Positions 18,459-26,753 of a DNA stretch of 64,000 nucleotides are shown in pieces (the first letter of the stretch is position 1; each line of letters begins with the position of its first letter). Below the pieces are notes generated by a model. That model did not search any database and had not been told where the DNA came from. It worked only from the letters and a program-made list of their open reading frames with translations. Location: the NCBI GenBank assembly GCA_026195895.1, contig JAPHRO010000014.1:1-64000 (forward strand), read 5' to 3'. Source of the DNA: Gammaproteobacteria bacterium (GTDB lineage: Bacteria > Pseudomonadota > Gammaproteobacteria > SZUA-229). A program made the position numbers and the translations under genes.

Positions 18459-19475
18459 TTATTCGGCTTTTGATTCTCGGCCCAACAGAGCATCTACGGC
18501 GGCTTTGGGTGATTCACCCTCATACAGAACTCGATAGGTTTGTTCAATAATGGGCATATCCACCCGGTATTTCTGTGCCAGTTGCCAGGCTTCTTTGGCC
18601 GTTTTCACACCCTCAACCGCCTGGCCAATCTGGTCTCGGGCCTGCTCAATAGACAGGCCTTCTGCCAGCTTGAGTCCCATACGTCGATTTCTCGACTGAT
18701 TATCGGTACAGGTCAACACCAGGTCTCCAAGACCCGCAAGTCCCATGAAAGTTTCGGTGTGGGCGCCCATGGCATGACCCAGGCGCATAATTTCTGCCAG
18801 ACCACGAGTAATAAGCGCTGCCCGTGTATTGGCGCCGAAACCCAGACCATCGGCAATACCAGCGGCAATTGCCAGCACATTTTTCAGTGAACCACCCAGC
18901 TCGACACCTGTCATGTCATCACTGGTATAGGCCCTGAAACTGCCATGATGTAAAAACTCCACCATTTCCGCCGCCAGCTGTTTTGAACTGGCCGCCACGG
19001 TAATAGCGGTGGGCAATCCTTGCGCCAGCTCTTTGGCAAAAGTGGGTCCCGAAATCACGGCGGTGGCCTTACATTCGGGCAATTCTTCAGCAATGATCTG
19101 ATGCATCTGTTCGTTAGTGCCTTCCTCCAGACCCTTGGTTGCCCAGACAATATGATGATCGCTGCGGATAAAAGGCCTGGCGGATTGTACAAAACTGCGA
19201 AAGGCATGACTGGGCACAACTATCAACAGGGTCGTTGCCTGATTAATCGCTGTCTGTAAATTCTCACAGAGCTTCAGTGAATCCGGAAAAACCACCCCCG
19301 GCATATAGACTGCATTGCAGCGATCCTGCTGCATTTGCTTTACATGATCCGGATTATGATCCCACATGCATATATCAAAATTGGCACCGGAATCATTTGC
19401 CCTGGCAATATGAATGGCCAGAGCCGTGCCCCAGGAACCGGCACCCAGTACCGCTATGCTCCTGGAGTCAGGCAT
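18459..19475 (-). CDS. gpsA: Glycerol-3-phosphate dehydrogenase [NAD(P)+]
   Basis: Biosynthetic dehydrogenase of 338 residues that reduces dihydroxyacetone phosphate to sn-glycerol-3-phosphate for phospholipids. The NAD(P)-binding motif GAGSWGTALA is at residues 11-20. The catalytic region KNVLAIAAGIADGLGFGANTRAALITRGLAE and GLAGLGDLVLTC are intact. Its ATG touches the end of secB (shared base 19475), so the two are coupled, as in many gammaproteobacteria. Confidence 0.95.
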   Translation of the reverse strand: MPDSRSIAVLGAGSWGTALAIHIARANDSGANFDICMWDHNPDHVKQMQQDRCNAVYMPGVVFPDSLKLCENLQTAINQATTLLIVVPSHAFRSFVQSARPFIRSDHHIVWATKGLEEGTNEQMHQIIAEELPECKATAVISGPTFAKELAQGLPTAITVAASSKQLAAEMVEFLHHGSFRAYTSDDMTGVELGGSLKNVLAIAAGIADGLGFGANTRAALITRGLAEIMRLGHAMGAHTETFMGLAGLGDLVLTCTDNQSRNRRMGLKLAEGLSIEQARDQIGQAVEGVKTAKEAWQLAQKYRVDMPIIEQTYRVLYEGESPKAAVDALLGRESKAE

Positions 19476-19945
19476 TAATGCGCGGTCTCAGCGGCGGATT
19501 CACCCTGCGCCTGTTGCTGCTGGTGCTGCATATATAAGGCATTGAAGTTAACCGGCGACAACAATAACTGTGGGAATCCACCTTTGGCAACCAGGTCGGC
19601 AATGGCTTCACGGGCAAAAGGAAACAGCACTTCTGGGCAATAAGCACCCAGCATGCCGCCCAACTGCTCCTGTGGAAAACCTGACATCTGAAACACACCG
19701 GCCTGTTTCACTTCTACCAGAAACGCGGTATTTTCCTGCTGTTTGGCTGTTACGGTGACGGTTAAAATCACTTCATGTATGCCATCAGACAATGACTTGC
19801 CTTCCGTATTCAACTGCACATTCACTTCTGGCTGCCATTGACCATCGGAAAACACACCTGGCGCATTGGGTGATTCAAATGAAACATCTTTTAAATAAAT
19901 TTTCTGGATCGCAAACTGTTGCTGATTATTTTGTTCTTCACTCAT
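19475..19945 (-). CDS. secB: Protein-export chaperone SecB
   Basis: Tetrameric cytoplasmic chaperone of 156 residues that holds precursor proteins unfolded and hands them to SecA. It has the family core QKIYLKDVSFESPNAP near residue 13, LTVTVTAKQ and YCPEVLFPFAREAIADLVAKGGFPQLLL. It lies in a run of minus-strand genes (rhodanese, grxC, trxC, secB, gpsA); the gap to trxC is 101 nt. Confidence 0.95.
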   Translation of the reverse strand: MSEEQNNQQQFAIQKIYLKDVSFESPNAPGVFSDGQWQPEVNVQLNTEGKSLSDGIHEVILTVTVTAKQQENTAFLVEVKQAGVFQMSGFPQEQLGGMLGAYCPEVLFPFAREAIADLVAKGGFPQLLLSPVNFNALYMQHQQQQAQGESAAETAH

Positions 19946-20046
19946 GGTATTGCCTATAAAAATTAAAAAATATAAAGCTAAGGGATTATCGAAAGAATTG
20001 CTTTGGCAGAATAATGATTTTCAACCGCTGATCTTGGACCCTGATT

Positions 20047-20472
20047 CTAAATATTCTGATTAATCCAGGCCAGCAAGCTATTCTGATCCAGGGCACCAGA
20101 CATGCGGGCCACTTCCCTGGCTCCGGAGAATACCACTAAAGTCGGTATGCTGCGAATCCCGTAGCGCGCTGATAAACCTTGCTCGGTTTCTGTATTGACC
20201 TTGAGTAAACGCGCGCGGGGCTCAATCAGGCCCGCCGCTTTTTCGAAGGCGGGAGCCATCATCTTACAGGGGCCACACCAGGACGCCCAGAAATCAACCA
20301 CCAGCGGAATTTCACTTTTGAATAACTGGCGTTCAAACTGGCTTTGATTGACGGATAGCGCTGAGGCTGTGAATAATGGTTTATGACATTTACCGCAGTT
20401 TGCGGGGGCAACATTACGTTCGGCGGGGAGACGATTGATAGCTGCGCAATGCGGACAGACTACCTGGCTCAT
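20047..20472 (-). CDS. trxC: Thioredoxin 2 (zinc-finger thioredoxin TrxC)
   Basis: Thioredoxin of 141 residues with the extra N-terminal zinc finger of TrxC (CPHC near residues 5-8 and CGKC near 26-29). The active site WCGPC lies at about 65-69 and the cis-Pro loop is IRSIPTLVVF. TrxC enzymes reduce disulfides and in enterics belong to the oxidative-stress response. The gene starts 2 nt after grxC. The Pseudomonas secB-grx-rhodanese block does not include trxC as far as I recall, so this may be an insertion adding redox capacity. Confidence 0.92.
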   Translation of the reverse strand: MSQVVCPHCAAINRLPAERNVAPANCGKCHKPLFTASALSVNQSQFERQLFKSEIPLVVDFWASWCGPCKMMAPAFEKAAGLIEPRARLLKVNTETEQGLSARYGIRSIPTLVVFSGAREVARMSGALDQNSLLAWINQNI

Positions 20473-20474
20473 GG

Positions 20475-20735
20475 TCAGCCCTCCAGCATAGGGTCAAGAC
20501 CGCCCTGTTTATCCAGGGCGGACAGATCATCAAAACCACCCACATGATGATCACCGATAAATATCTGCGGCACCGAGGTGCGACCGCTTTTACTTTCCAT
20601 TTCTTCCCGATAGGCGTCGTCATCGCCGACATTAATAAGCGTGTATTCGACGCCCTTACCGTCCAGTAACTGCTGCGCCCAGGAACAGTAGGGACAAAAA
20701 GGAGAGTAATAAACCGTGATATCTGACTGGGACAT
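20475..20735 (-). CDS. grxC: Glutaredoxin 3
   Basis: Glutaredoxin of 86 residues with the dithiol active site CPYC (SPFCPYCSWAQQLL, Cys14 and Cys17), the TSVPQIFIGDHHVGG cis-Pro/glutathione loop and the DDLSALDKQGGLDPML end typical of GrxC. It uses glutathione to reduce mixed disulfides. It lies 18 nt after the rhodanese gene and 2 nt before trxC. Confidence 0.93.
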   Translation of the reverse strand: MSQSDITVYYSPFCPYCSWAQQLLDGKGVEYTLINVGDDDAYREEMESKSGRTSVPQIFIGDHHVGGFDDLSALDKQGGLDPMLEG

Positions 20736-20753
20736 AAAACAATAATCTATCTG

Positions 20754-21179
20754 TTATTTCCTGGTTAATGGCAAATTGGCACTGGTCCAGGCCATAACGC
20801 CACCGGACATATTATGCACGTTTTCAAAACCGGCTTTTTTTAGCAGTTTGCAGGCATAGTTGGAACGACTGCCGGAACGACAATAGGTGAGTACCTGCCT
20901 GTTTTTATATTTATCCAGCTCACCGATACGCTTTTTTAGTGCCGACATGGGGATATGTACAGATTCCTTGATATGACCGGTGGTATATTCATTGCCTTCG
21001 CGCACATCCAGCACCACCGTCTCATGGTCATTCATAAAACGAACCGCATCAACTACATTTAGCTGATTAACGCCACTCAGCTTGCTATCAAGCTCCATTT
21101 TAACAATCATTATCAGCACAACCATCAGTGCGCCAAACAACAGCAGATGATTGCCAGCAAATTCAACTATCTGAGACAT
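20754..21179 (-). CDS. Membrane-anchored rhodanese-like sulfurtransferase
   Basis: Single-domain rhodanese of 141 residues with one N-terminal membrane helix (about 9-27). The catalytic loop is CRSGSRS with the active Cys near residue 99 (TYCRSGSRSNYACKLL); the VVLDVRE and GGVMAW motifs are present. It would carry a persulfide and transfer sulfane sulfur at the membrane. It is first in the rhodanese-grxC-trxC run, 123 nt downstream of the ArsR-family gene, which may control it. Confidence 0.88.
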   Translation of the reverse strand: MSQIVEFAGNHLLLFGALMVVLIMIVKMELDSKLSGVNQLNVVDAVRFMNDHETVVLDVREGNEYTTGHIKESVHIPMSALKKRIGELDKYKNRQVLTYCRSGSRSNYACKLLKKAGFENVHNMSGGVMAWTSANLPLTRK

Positions 21180-21212
21180 GTATTAATCCTGAAAATTAGA
21201 ATCCAAACAATA

Positions 21213-21239
21213 AGCCAGCACCCTGCTCAGGCACTGGCT
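21213..21239 (-). other. Hairpin in the arsR-rhodanese spacer
   Basis: AGCCAG (21213-21218) pairs with CTGGCT (21234-21239), with two further inner C-G pairs. It lies 34-60 nt before the rhodanese ATG. There is no T-run after it on the minus strand, so it is not a standard terminator; it could be a leader structure or a weak attenuator. Confidence 0.35.
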
Positions 21240-21302
21240 CGAATATAAACAACCACTTTGACATGACCTGTTCTGGCATCGGGCATCGCCCAATGGGGCC
21301 GA

Positions 21303-21635
21303 TTATTCTTCCGAACCGCCCTGTGAACAGAATACTTCCTGCATCATGCTAATCAAACGTAGTGTACGTGCATCACCCACCCGGTAATAAACACGATTAG
21401 CATCTTTACGTGATGCCAGAATGCCTTTATCGCGTAAAATAGCCAGATGCTGAGAAATATTACTTTGAGATGTGCCCACACTATCTACAATATCCTGTAC
21501 ACTAATTTCCTGATCTCTTAAAGTACAAAGGATTTTTAAACGTAGCGGATGAGACATGGCTTTAAGAGACCGAGAAGCACGATCGATATCTTCTTCACGG
21601 GTCATCAAGTGCGTGTCTTCAATATTTACAACCAT
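21303..21635 (-). CDS. ArsR-family repressor, SqrR/BigR-like persulfide sensor
   Basis: Winged-helix ArsR/SmtB repressor of 110 residues. The DNA-reading helix is VGTSQSNISQHLAILRDKGIL and the wing is VYYRVGD. There are only two cysteines, Cys37 (KILCTL) and Cys103 (EVFCSQ), 66 residues apart. That is the same spacing as Cys41/Cys107 of SqrR and Cys42/Cys108 of BigR, which form a polysulfide bridge and release DNA. The metal-binding CVC motif of ArsR is absent. The start has GGAAGG 7 nt upstream. The gene sits just before a rhodanese-glutaredoxin-thioredoxin run and is divergent from envC. Sensor function is inferred from the cysteine geometry and neighbours. Confidence 0.85.
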   Translation of the reverse strand: MVVNIEDTHLMTREEDIDRASRSLKAMSHPLRLKILCTLRDQEISVQDIVDSVGTSQSNISQHLAILRDKGILASRKDANRVYYRVGDARTLRLISMMQEVFCSQGGSEE

Positions 21636-21677
21636 TGGTTAACCTTCCAGCTGATTTGGTAAAGACTTTATATTAGT

Positions 21678-21704
21678 AAACTACCATAAAATAATACATA
21701 GTTT
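21678..21704. promoter_or_regulatory. Candidate arsR operator/promoter
   Basis: AAACTA (21678-21683) and TAGTTT (21699-21704) form a 6-bp inverted repeat in a very AT-rich 126-nt gap between arsR and envC. On the minus strand TAATAT/TATAAA hexamers next to it could serve as a -10. The repeat may be the site of autorepression. The arms are short, so this is tentative. Confidence 0.35.
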
Positions 21705-21761
21705 TTTTATGTTTTTTACAAATTTTTCACATTTTTTATAAATAAAATCGCGATATAAGAA

Positions 21762-22991
21762 ATGGCTTATAAACATTCCGACCAGGTGACGCATCACACT
21801 GCACTAAGCGCCCGCACCATAGCATGGCTCCGATCCGTTATTCTGCTACTAATGGTCAGCCCGGTAGTTCTGGCTACAGATCAGGCACCAGCTGACTATC
21901 AAATCAAACTTGAGCAGATCCGCGAAAAAATCACCCAGGTACTCAACCGTCTGAACGAGACTGAGAATAAACGCAGTAATGTGCGTTCTCAAATTCAGAG
22001 TCTTGAGCTTAAAATTGCCAAAACTTCCAAATCTTTACGGGAAACGCAGTTAAAACATAAAAAATCGACCAGAAAGCTGGCCGCTCTTAAAGACGAGCTT
22101 AAAAAACTAAAGCAAAAACTTCGCAACCAACGCGCCATTCTTGCAGACCAGATACGCTCAGCCTATGCCATGGGCCAACAAGCCCAGGTTAAACTGCTGC
22201 TGAACCAGCAGCAGCCCGATGAAATGGGACGGGCCATGGTCTATTACGACTACCTGAACCAGGCGCGTACTGAAGAAATTGGCGAGTACCTGCAAAGCAT
22301 AGAGAAAAAGCAGCAACTGGAAACCAGTATTGGTGAAACCGCTGCAGAGCTTGAACAACTGCTGGATAAAAGGCTTAAGCAAAAGAAAAGTCTATCTGGA
22401 CAGCGCATTAACCGTAAGCGGCTCCTGGCGAAATTAAGCCAGGACATCGACCATCAGCAAAATACCCTGACCGAATTAAAAGGTAGCCGTAATCGCATTG
22501 AGCAATTATTAATGTCACTGGGCGAGTTACTGGCAGATATTCCCAGTGCACCACTCGATCAAAAACCTTTTGGCCAGCTCAAGGGCAAGTTACCCTGGCC
22601 CATCAAAGGCAATTTTAATGCAAAGTTTGGAACATCTCGCAACCAGGGTGATCTGACCTGGAACGGTGTGATTATTTCATCTTCATACGGTACACCGGTT
22701 CGAGCCATCAGTCATGGTCGCGTTGCATTTGCCGACTGGTTACAGGGTTACGGTTTCATTACGATAATTGATCATAAAGATGGTTATATGAGTCTTTATG
22801 GTTATAACCAGGCACTTTACAAACAGGCCGGCGACTGGATCGAAGCCGGTGAAGTAATTGCAACCGTGGGAGATAGTGGTGGCCAGGCTGACAGTGGGCT
22901 GTATTTTGAAATACGGCATTTAGGCAAACCTATTAATCCAAACCGCTGGTGTTCCAGTAAAATTAAACATCTGGCAATGAAAGAAAACTAA
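21762..22991 (+). CDS. envC: Murein hydrolase activator EnvC
   Basis: Periplasmic division factor of 409 residues that activates amidases at the septum. The export signal is near residues 24-39 (SVILLLMVSPVVLA), a long coiled coil spans about 45-265, and a C-terminal LytM domain follows. The LytM domain is degenerate: the zinc-ligand H...D pair is replaced (WNGVIISS) and the HxH motif reads GLYFEIR. This is the expected state for a non-enzymatic activator. ctpA follows at 58 nt, the conserved order. Confidence 0.92.
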   Translation: MAYKHSDQVTHHTALSARTIAWLRSVILLLMVSPVVLATDQAPADYQIKLEQIREKITQVLNRLNETENKRSNVRSQIQSLELKIAKTSKSLRETQLKHKKSTRKLAALKDELKKLKQKLRNQRAILADQIRSAYAMGQQAQVKLLLNQQQPDEMGRAMVYYDYLNQARTEEIGEYLQSIEKKQQLETSIGETAAELEQLLDKRLKQKKSLSGQRINRKRLLAKLSQDIDHQQNTLTELKGSRNRIEQLLMSLGELLADIPSAPLDQKPFGQLKGKLPWPIKGNFNAKFGTSRNQGDLTWNGVIISSSYGTPVRAISHGRVAFADWLQGYGFITIIDHKDGYMSLYGYNQALYKQAGDWIEAGEVIATVGDSGGQADSGLYFEIRHLGKPINPNRWCSSKIKHLAMKEN

Positions 22992-23049
22992 ATCGCCTTA
23001 TCTATACTTAAACAAATAACTTTATAAAAATAATATTGCGGAGCAATAC

Positions 23050-24399
23050 ATGAACAAGATTTTTTCACCGGTAGTTATACACCTGATGGTTATATTTACC
23101 TTCACTGCCAGTTTTAATGCTCCAGTATTAGCTGAAACTCAACCGTCAAATACTCAACTGGAAAATAAACAGGGGCTACCATTAGAGGAGTTGCGCAACT
23201 TCTCCGATATATTCGCCCGTATAAAATCTGATTATGTAGAAGAAGTGGATGATAAAGAACTTCTAAACAACGCTATTCGAGGCATGCTATCTGGACTCGA
23301 TCCTCATTCGACCTATATGGATCCGGATGAATATAAGGAACTTAAAATTGGTACTTCCGGCCAGTTTGGCGGCCTGGGCATACAGGTAGGCATAGAAGAT
23401 GGCCTGGTAAAAGTCATTTCACCAATTGATGATACGCCAGCGTTTCGTGCCGGACTTAAAGCGGGTGATCTTATAGTACGCCTTGATGACAAACCGGTTA
23501 AAGGCATGTCGCTAAATGACGCAGTCAATATCATGCGTGGCAAACCAGGGACAACTATCGAATTGACTATTGTGCGAGAAGATGTGATTGACCCACTGGT
23601 TTTTAAAATTGAACGCGCCATTATAAAAGTTAAAAGCGTTAAAAGCCAAATGCTTGAAAATGATTATGCATATATACGCATTTCCACTTTCCAGTCCCAT
23701 ACATCACGCCATCTGACCGAAGCGCTGAACGATTTGAAAAAAGAAAATAAAAATCCGTTGAAAGGACTGGTGCTTGATTTAAGAAATAATCCCGGCGGCG
23801 TGTTGAATGCGGCAGCAGAAGTATCCGATACTTTTTTAGATAAAGGTTTAATTGTTTATACCAAAGGCCGAATTAAAAACTCCTATTTTGAATTCAAAGC
23901 AAAACCAGGTGATAAACTGGATGGCATACCTATGGTGGTACTGATTAATGAAGGCTCGGCCTCAGCATCAGAAATTGTGGCCGGTGCGCTACAGGATCAT
24001 AACCGCGCTGTTATCATGGGATCAAAAAGTTTTGGTAAAGGCTCAGTACAAACTATCCAGGAATTACGTAGTGGCGCTGCTGTAAAATTTACCACCGCCA
24101 GATATTTCACGCCTGCCGGTCGCTCTATACAGGCTGAAGGCATAATACCAGACATTGTGCTTGCCGATATGAAACTCACGGCTGTTAAAAGCAATGGTAT
24201 TAAACGCCTGAAAGAAGCAGATTTAAGCGGTCATATTAGTAACCCCAATGGCGTCAAAAGAAAGGGCAAAAATAAAAAAGCTACCGAAGCGTCACAAAAA
24301 AATGACGACCAGCTAACTGACGATTATCAGATCAAAGAAGCTTTAAACGTACTGAAAGGCCTTAATATATTTCATAAAAAACAGGCTAAAAAGGAATAA
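23050..24399 (+). CDS. ctpA: Carboxy-terminal processing protease CtpA (S41)
   Basis: Periplasmic PDZ protease of 449 residues. It has an N-terminal signal (residues 8-28), a PDZ domain around 95-175 (GLGIQVGIEDGLVKVISPIDDTPA) and the catalytic Ser in NEGSASASEIVAGAL. The catalytic Lys is in SKSFGKGSVQT. The last 60 residues form a basic Lys-rich tail. GGAG lies upstream of the ATG (GCGGAGCAATACATG). It is in the conserved envC-ctpA pair, probably one transcript. Confidence 0.93.
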   Translation: MNKIFSPVVIHLMVIFTFTASFNAPVLAETQPSNTQLENKQGLPLEELRNFSDIFARIKSDYVEEVDDKELLNNAIRGMLSGLDPHSTYMDPDEYKELKIGTSGQFGGLGIQVGIEDGLVKVISPIDDTPAFRAGLKAGDLIVRLDDKPVKGMSLNDAVNIMRGKPGTTIELTIVREDVIDPLVFKIERAIIKVKSVKSQMLENDYAYIRISTFQSHTSRHLTEALNDLKKENKNPLKGLVLDLRNNPGGVLNAAAEVSDTFLDKGLIVYTKGRIKNSYFEFKAKPGDKLDGIPMVVLINEGSASASEIVAGALQDHNRAVIMGSKSFGKGSVQTIQELRSGAAVKFTTARYFTPAGRSIQAEGIIPDIVLADMKLTAVKSNGIKRLKEADLSGHISNPNGVKRKGKNKKATEASQKNDDQLTDDYQIKEALNVLKGLNIFHKKQAKKE

Positions 24400-24451
24400 G
24401 TTTTAAATATCTATAAACACTGGCTTTAATAGTAGTTCTGAAGGAAACGTT

Positions 24452-25000
24452 ATGACAAAAGTACTCGTACCATTAGCTCAGGGCTGTGAAGAACTTGAAG
24501 CTATAACAATTACCGACCTGCTGGTTCGTGCTGGTATTTCAGTAACCACCGCAGGACTTGACGATCAACCCGTTAAAGCCTCACGTGGTGCAACACTCAT
24601 TCCCGATACAACAATCGATAAAGTCGTTGATAAAATTTTTGATATGATCGTATTGCCGGGCGGTTTACCCGGAGCGGATTATTTGCGCGATGATAGCCGA
24701 GTACAGGCCATACTTAAAAATCATGCTGCTAAAAATTGTTATATCGCTGCTGTTTGTGCGGCGCCCAAAGCACTGGCAAAAGCTGGATTGCTTGATAATA
24801 AAACCGCCACTGCTTACCCGGGCGTGCTGGAATCTTTGAATTTAACATCCACAAAAATAAAAAATTCAGCTATAGAAATAGATGGAAAAATCATCACCTC
24901 CAGGGGGCCAGGCACAGCTATGGATTTTGCCTTGACGCTTATCGAGCAACTTGAAGGCAAAAATAAAAGATCAGTTGTTGAGCAACAACTGGTTCGTTAA
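24452..25000 (+). CDS. yajL: DJ-1/PfpI family protein (YajL-like)
   Basis: Protein of 182 residues of the DJ-1 superfamily. It has the reactive Cys in IAAVCAAPKAL (about residue 107), the supporting Glu in GCEELEAIT (about residue 15), and VLPGGLPGA. YajL/DJ-1 proteins protect against oxidative and carbonyl stress as chaperones or glyoxalase-like enzymes; the exact activity is debated. The ribosome site AAGGAAACG is strong. The next gene starts 14 nt after its stop. Confidence 0.88.
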   Translation: MTKVLVPLAQGCEELEAITITDLLVRAGISVTTAGLDDQPVKASRGATLIPDTTIDKVVDKIFDMIVLPGGLPGADYLRDDSRVQAILKNHAAKNCYIAAVCAAPKALAKAGLLDNKTATAYPGVLESLNLTSTKIKNSAIEIDGKIITSRGPGTAMDFALTLIEQLEGKNKRSVVEQQLVR

Positions 25001-25013
25001 ACAGAGATTCGAT

Positions 25014-25796
25014 ATGAAAAAATTAACCTTCCTTGTATTGCTTATTATGTCCTTTGGCTCCATCGCTTCTGATATAGCAAGGGAAAAACGTCTGGCTGAT
25101 CAAATCGTAGACTCCATACTCGATGGCGAACCGATATTTTTAAAATCACAGAACCATGAATTTTTATCCATTTATACAGAAACAGAAGATGAATCAGCAA
25201 AAGGGGCTGCAATAATTTTACACGGTCGTGGCTATCATCCAGACTGGAAAGATGTGGTTTATCCACTGCGTACAGAACTACCCAAACATGGCTGGAATAC
25301 ATTGTCTATTCAAATGCCCGTTCTTGATAAACAGGCCAGGTTCTATGAGTATCGACCCATATTCAAGGACTCTTACCCAAGAATAGATGCCGCTATATCT
25401 TATTTATTAGAAAATAATATTAAAAATATTATCCTTATCGCACATAGCTGCAGTGTTCATATGAGTATGGACTGGTTCGAACAATCCGGCTCATCATTGA
25501 GAAATGAAATAGATGCCTATATTGGCATAGGTATGGGAGCAACTGATTATAAACAATACATGAGCAAACCTTTTCCAATCGATAAATTGACTATCCCTTT
25601 TCTTGATATTTATGGTAGCGATGATTATCCGGCCGTAATCAATATGGCCCCAGCACGAAAAAAAATGCTCGAAGCAACTGGCGTTAAAGAATCTGCCCAG
25701 GTGTTAATATTTGATGCCAATCATTATTTCACCGAGCAAGGGGACCCTTTAGTAAAAGAAATTACTGACTGGCTAAATAAATTAACATTACAATAA
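25014..25796 (+). CDS. Secreted alpha/beta-hydrolase-like protein (DUF3530 family)
   Basis: Protein of 260 residues with an N-terminal export signal (KKLTFLVLLIMSFGSIAS). It has an alpha/beta-hydrolase layout: oxyanion segment ILHGRGYHPDW, nucleophile elbow IAHSCSVHMS, a likely acid in YGSDDYPA and a His in FDANHYF. The elbow lacks the usual G-x-S-x-G. DUF3530 proteins are periplasmic and of unknown substrate. An upstream in-frame ATG at 24951 would overlap yajL and delay the signal peptide, so 25014 is chosen. It converges with the TrmH-family gene, overlapping by 9 nt. Confidence 0.72.
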   Translation: MKKLTFLVLLIMSFGSIASDIAREKRLADQIVDSILDGEPIFLKSQNHEFLSIYTETEDESAKGAAIILHGRGYHPDWKDVVYPLRTELPKHGWNTLSIQMPVLDKQARFYEYRPIFKDSYPRIDAAISYLLENNIKNIILIAHSCSVHMSMDWFEQSGSSLRNEIDAYIGIGMGATDYKQYMSKPFPIDKLTIPFLDIYGSDDYPAVINMAPARKKMLEATGVKESAQVLIFDANHYFTEQGDPLVKEITDWLNKLTLQ

Positions 25797-26336
25797 TTCA
25801 CGCATTGCTGTTTGTCGTCGCCATTCAAATAAACATATTCCCAGTGCATGACTGACATTCATCGAACCATTAGTACCAAACATGGGAATATGAACAGCCC
25901 GGTCACATATTCCAAGCAAGTCACTGGTAATACCATGTCGTTCATTACCAACCATGAAGCTAAGCTGCTGCGGCAGATCAATTTCATATACTGACGAGGA
26001 ATTTGTGGTCAATTCTATTGCTATTAGCGGATGATACAAATGAGGCGATGCAATAAAATCTGCTGGCGTCATCTGGACTGTTTCTATAATTTTATCTGTG
26101 TTTCTTGCCACCTTACTGATTTTCTGATTCAGTACTAAGTCGTCATCACTTTCATTAATAAAAACAATCACGGGGCAACCTGCTGCATCGGCCAACCTGA
26201 AAATACTACCTATATTTTCTGCTGATCTCAGGCCCGCAGCAATAATTCTGGGGCCTGCTATGAAATCAGGCTGCGCAAGTTTTTGTTTTTGATTTTGATA
26301 TAATTGTTGGCTATCAAGCTGTTCTCCAGCATTCAT
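25788..26336 (-). CDS. TrmH/SpoU-family RNA 2'-O-methyltransferase
   Basis: SPOUT-class methylase of 182 residues. The three family motifs are present: GLRSAENIGSIFRLADAAG near residue 35, FMVGNERHGI near 125 and IPMFGTNGSMNVSHALGICLFEW at the C-terminal end. It probably methylates a tRNA or rRNA ribose; the substrate cannot be read from the sequence. The 143-nt gap upstream holds an ATCAATAC direct repeat and nothing else clear. Confidence 0.82.
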   Translation of the reverse strand: MNAGEQLDSQQLYQNQKQKLAQPDFIAGPRIIAAGLRSAENIGSIFRLADAAGCPVIVFINESDDDLVLNQKISKVARNTDKIIETVQMTPADFIASPHLYHPLIAIELTTNSSSVYEIDLPQQLSFMVGNERHGITSDLLGICDRAVHIPMFGTNGSMNVSHALGICLFEWRRQTAMRELL

Positions 26337-26479
26337 ATTTCCATCATACTCTCAATCAGCTAATAAATAGGTGGAATCACCAGTCATAATACATATAGAA
26401 ATGAACAGACACTACATGCAGCATAATTATAAAAATAATAATTGACTTATCAGCACATCAATACCGTGGTGTATCAATA

Positions 26480-26692
26480 CTATTTCTCTAGCGCCTGTTC
26501 GGCTTCGGTTTTCATATTCAATTTTTTCATTAAAATTTTTGGTGGGCAGAACCCAGTAAAAGAACTTTGCAAACAGTTAAACCCCACAAAAAGCGTTACC
26601 CAGCTCCAGTAAGGATGATGAAACAGGGCCAGTAAAGAAGTAATCATTACCATGGAGCCACCCAGAGCAAATAGTGCACGTTCTACTGTCAT
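26480..26692 (-). CDS. DUF2892 small membrane protein (YgaP C-terminal-like)
   Basis: Membrane protein of 70 residues with two helices (about 6-25 and 29-45) and the SSFTGFCPPKILMKKLN motif that marks DUF2892. The same domain forms the membrane part of YgaP, where it is fused to a rhodanese. Here it stands alone, 61 nt downstream of glmU. A TAACAG/CTGTTA inverted repeat lies in that gap. The Cys-Pro motif and the family link suggest a sulfur or thiol role, but function is unknown. Confidence 0.75.
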   Translation of the reverse strand: MTVERALFALGGSMVMITSLLALFHHPYWSWVTLFVGFNCLQSSFTGFCPPKILMKKLNMKTEAEQALEK

Positions 26693-26753
26693 AATTTTAG
26701 ATCTCCAAAAATAACAGTTAAAAAAATATAATCTGTTAATCGAGCAATTTTAA

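Noticed and set aside
24951-25013. Earlier ATG for the DUF3530-like gene
   Set aside because: It overlaps yajL and would bury the signal peptide behind 21 residues.
26450-26480. ATCAATAC direct repeat as a regulatory element
   Set aside because: Only two copies in AT-rich DNA, not symmetric and not near a clear promoter.
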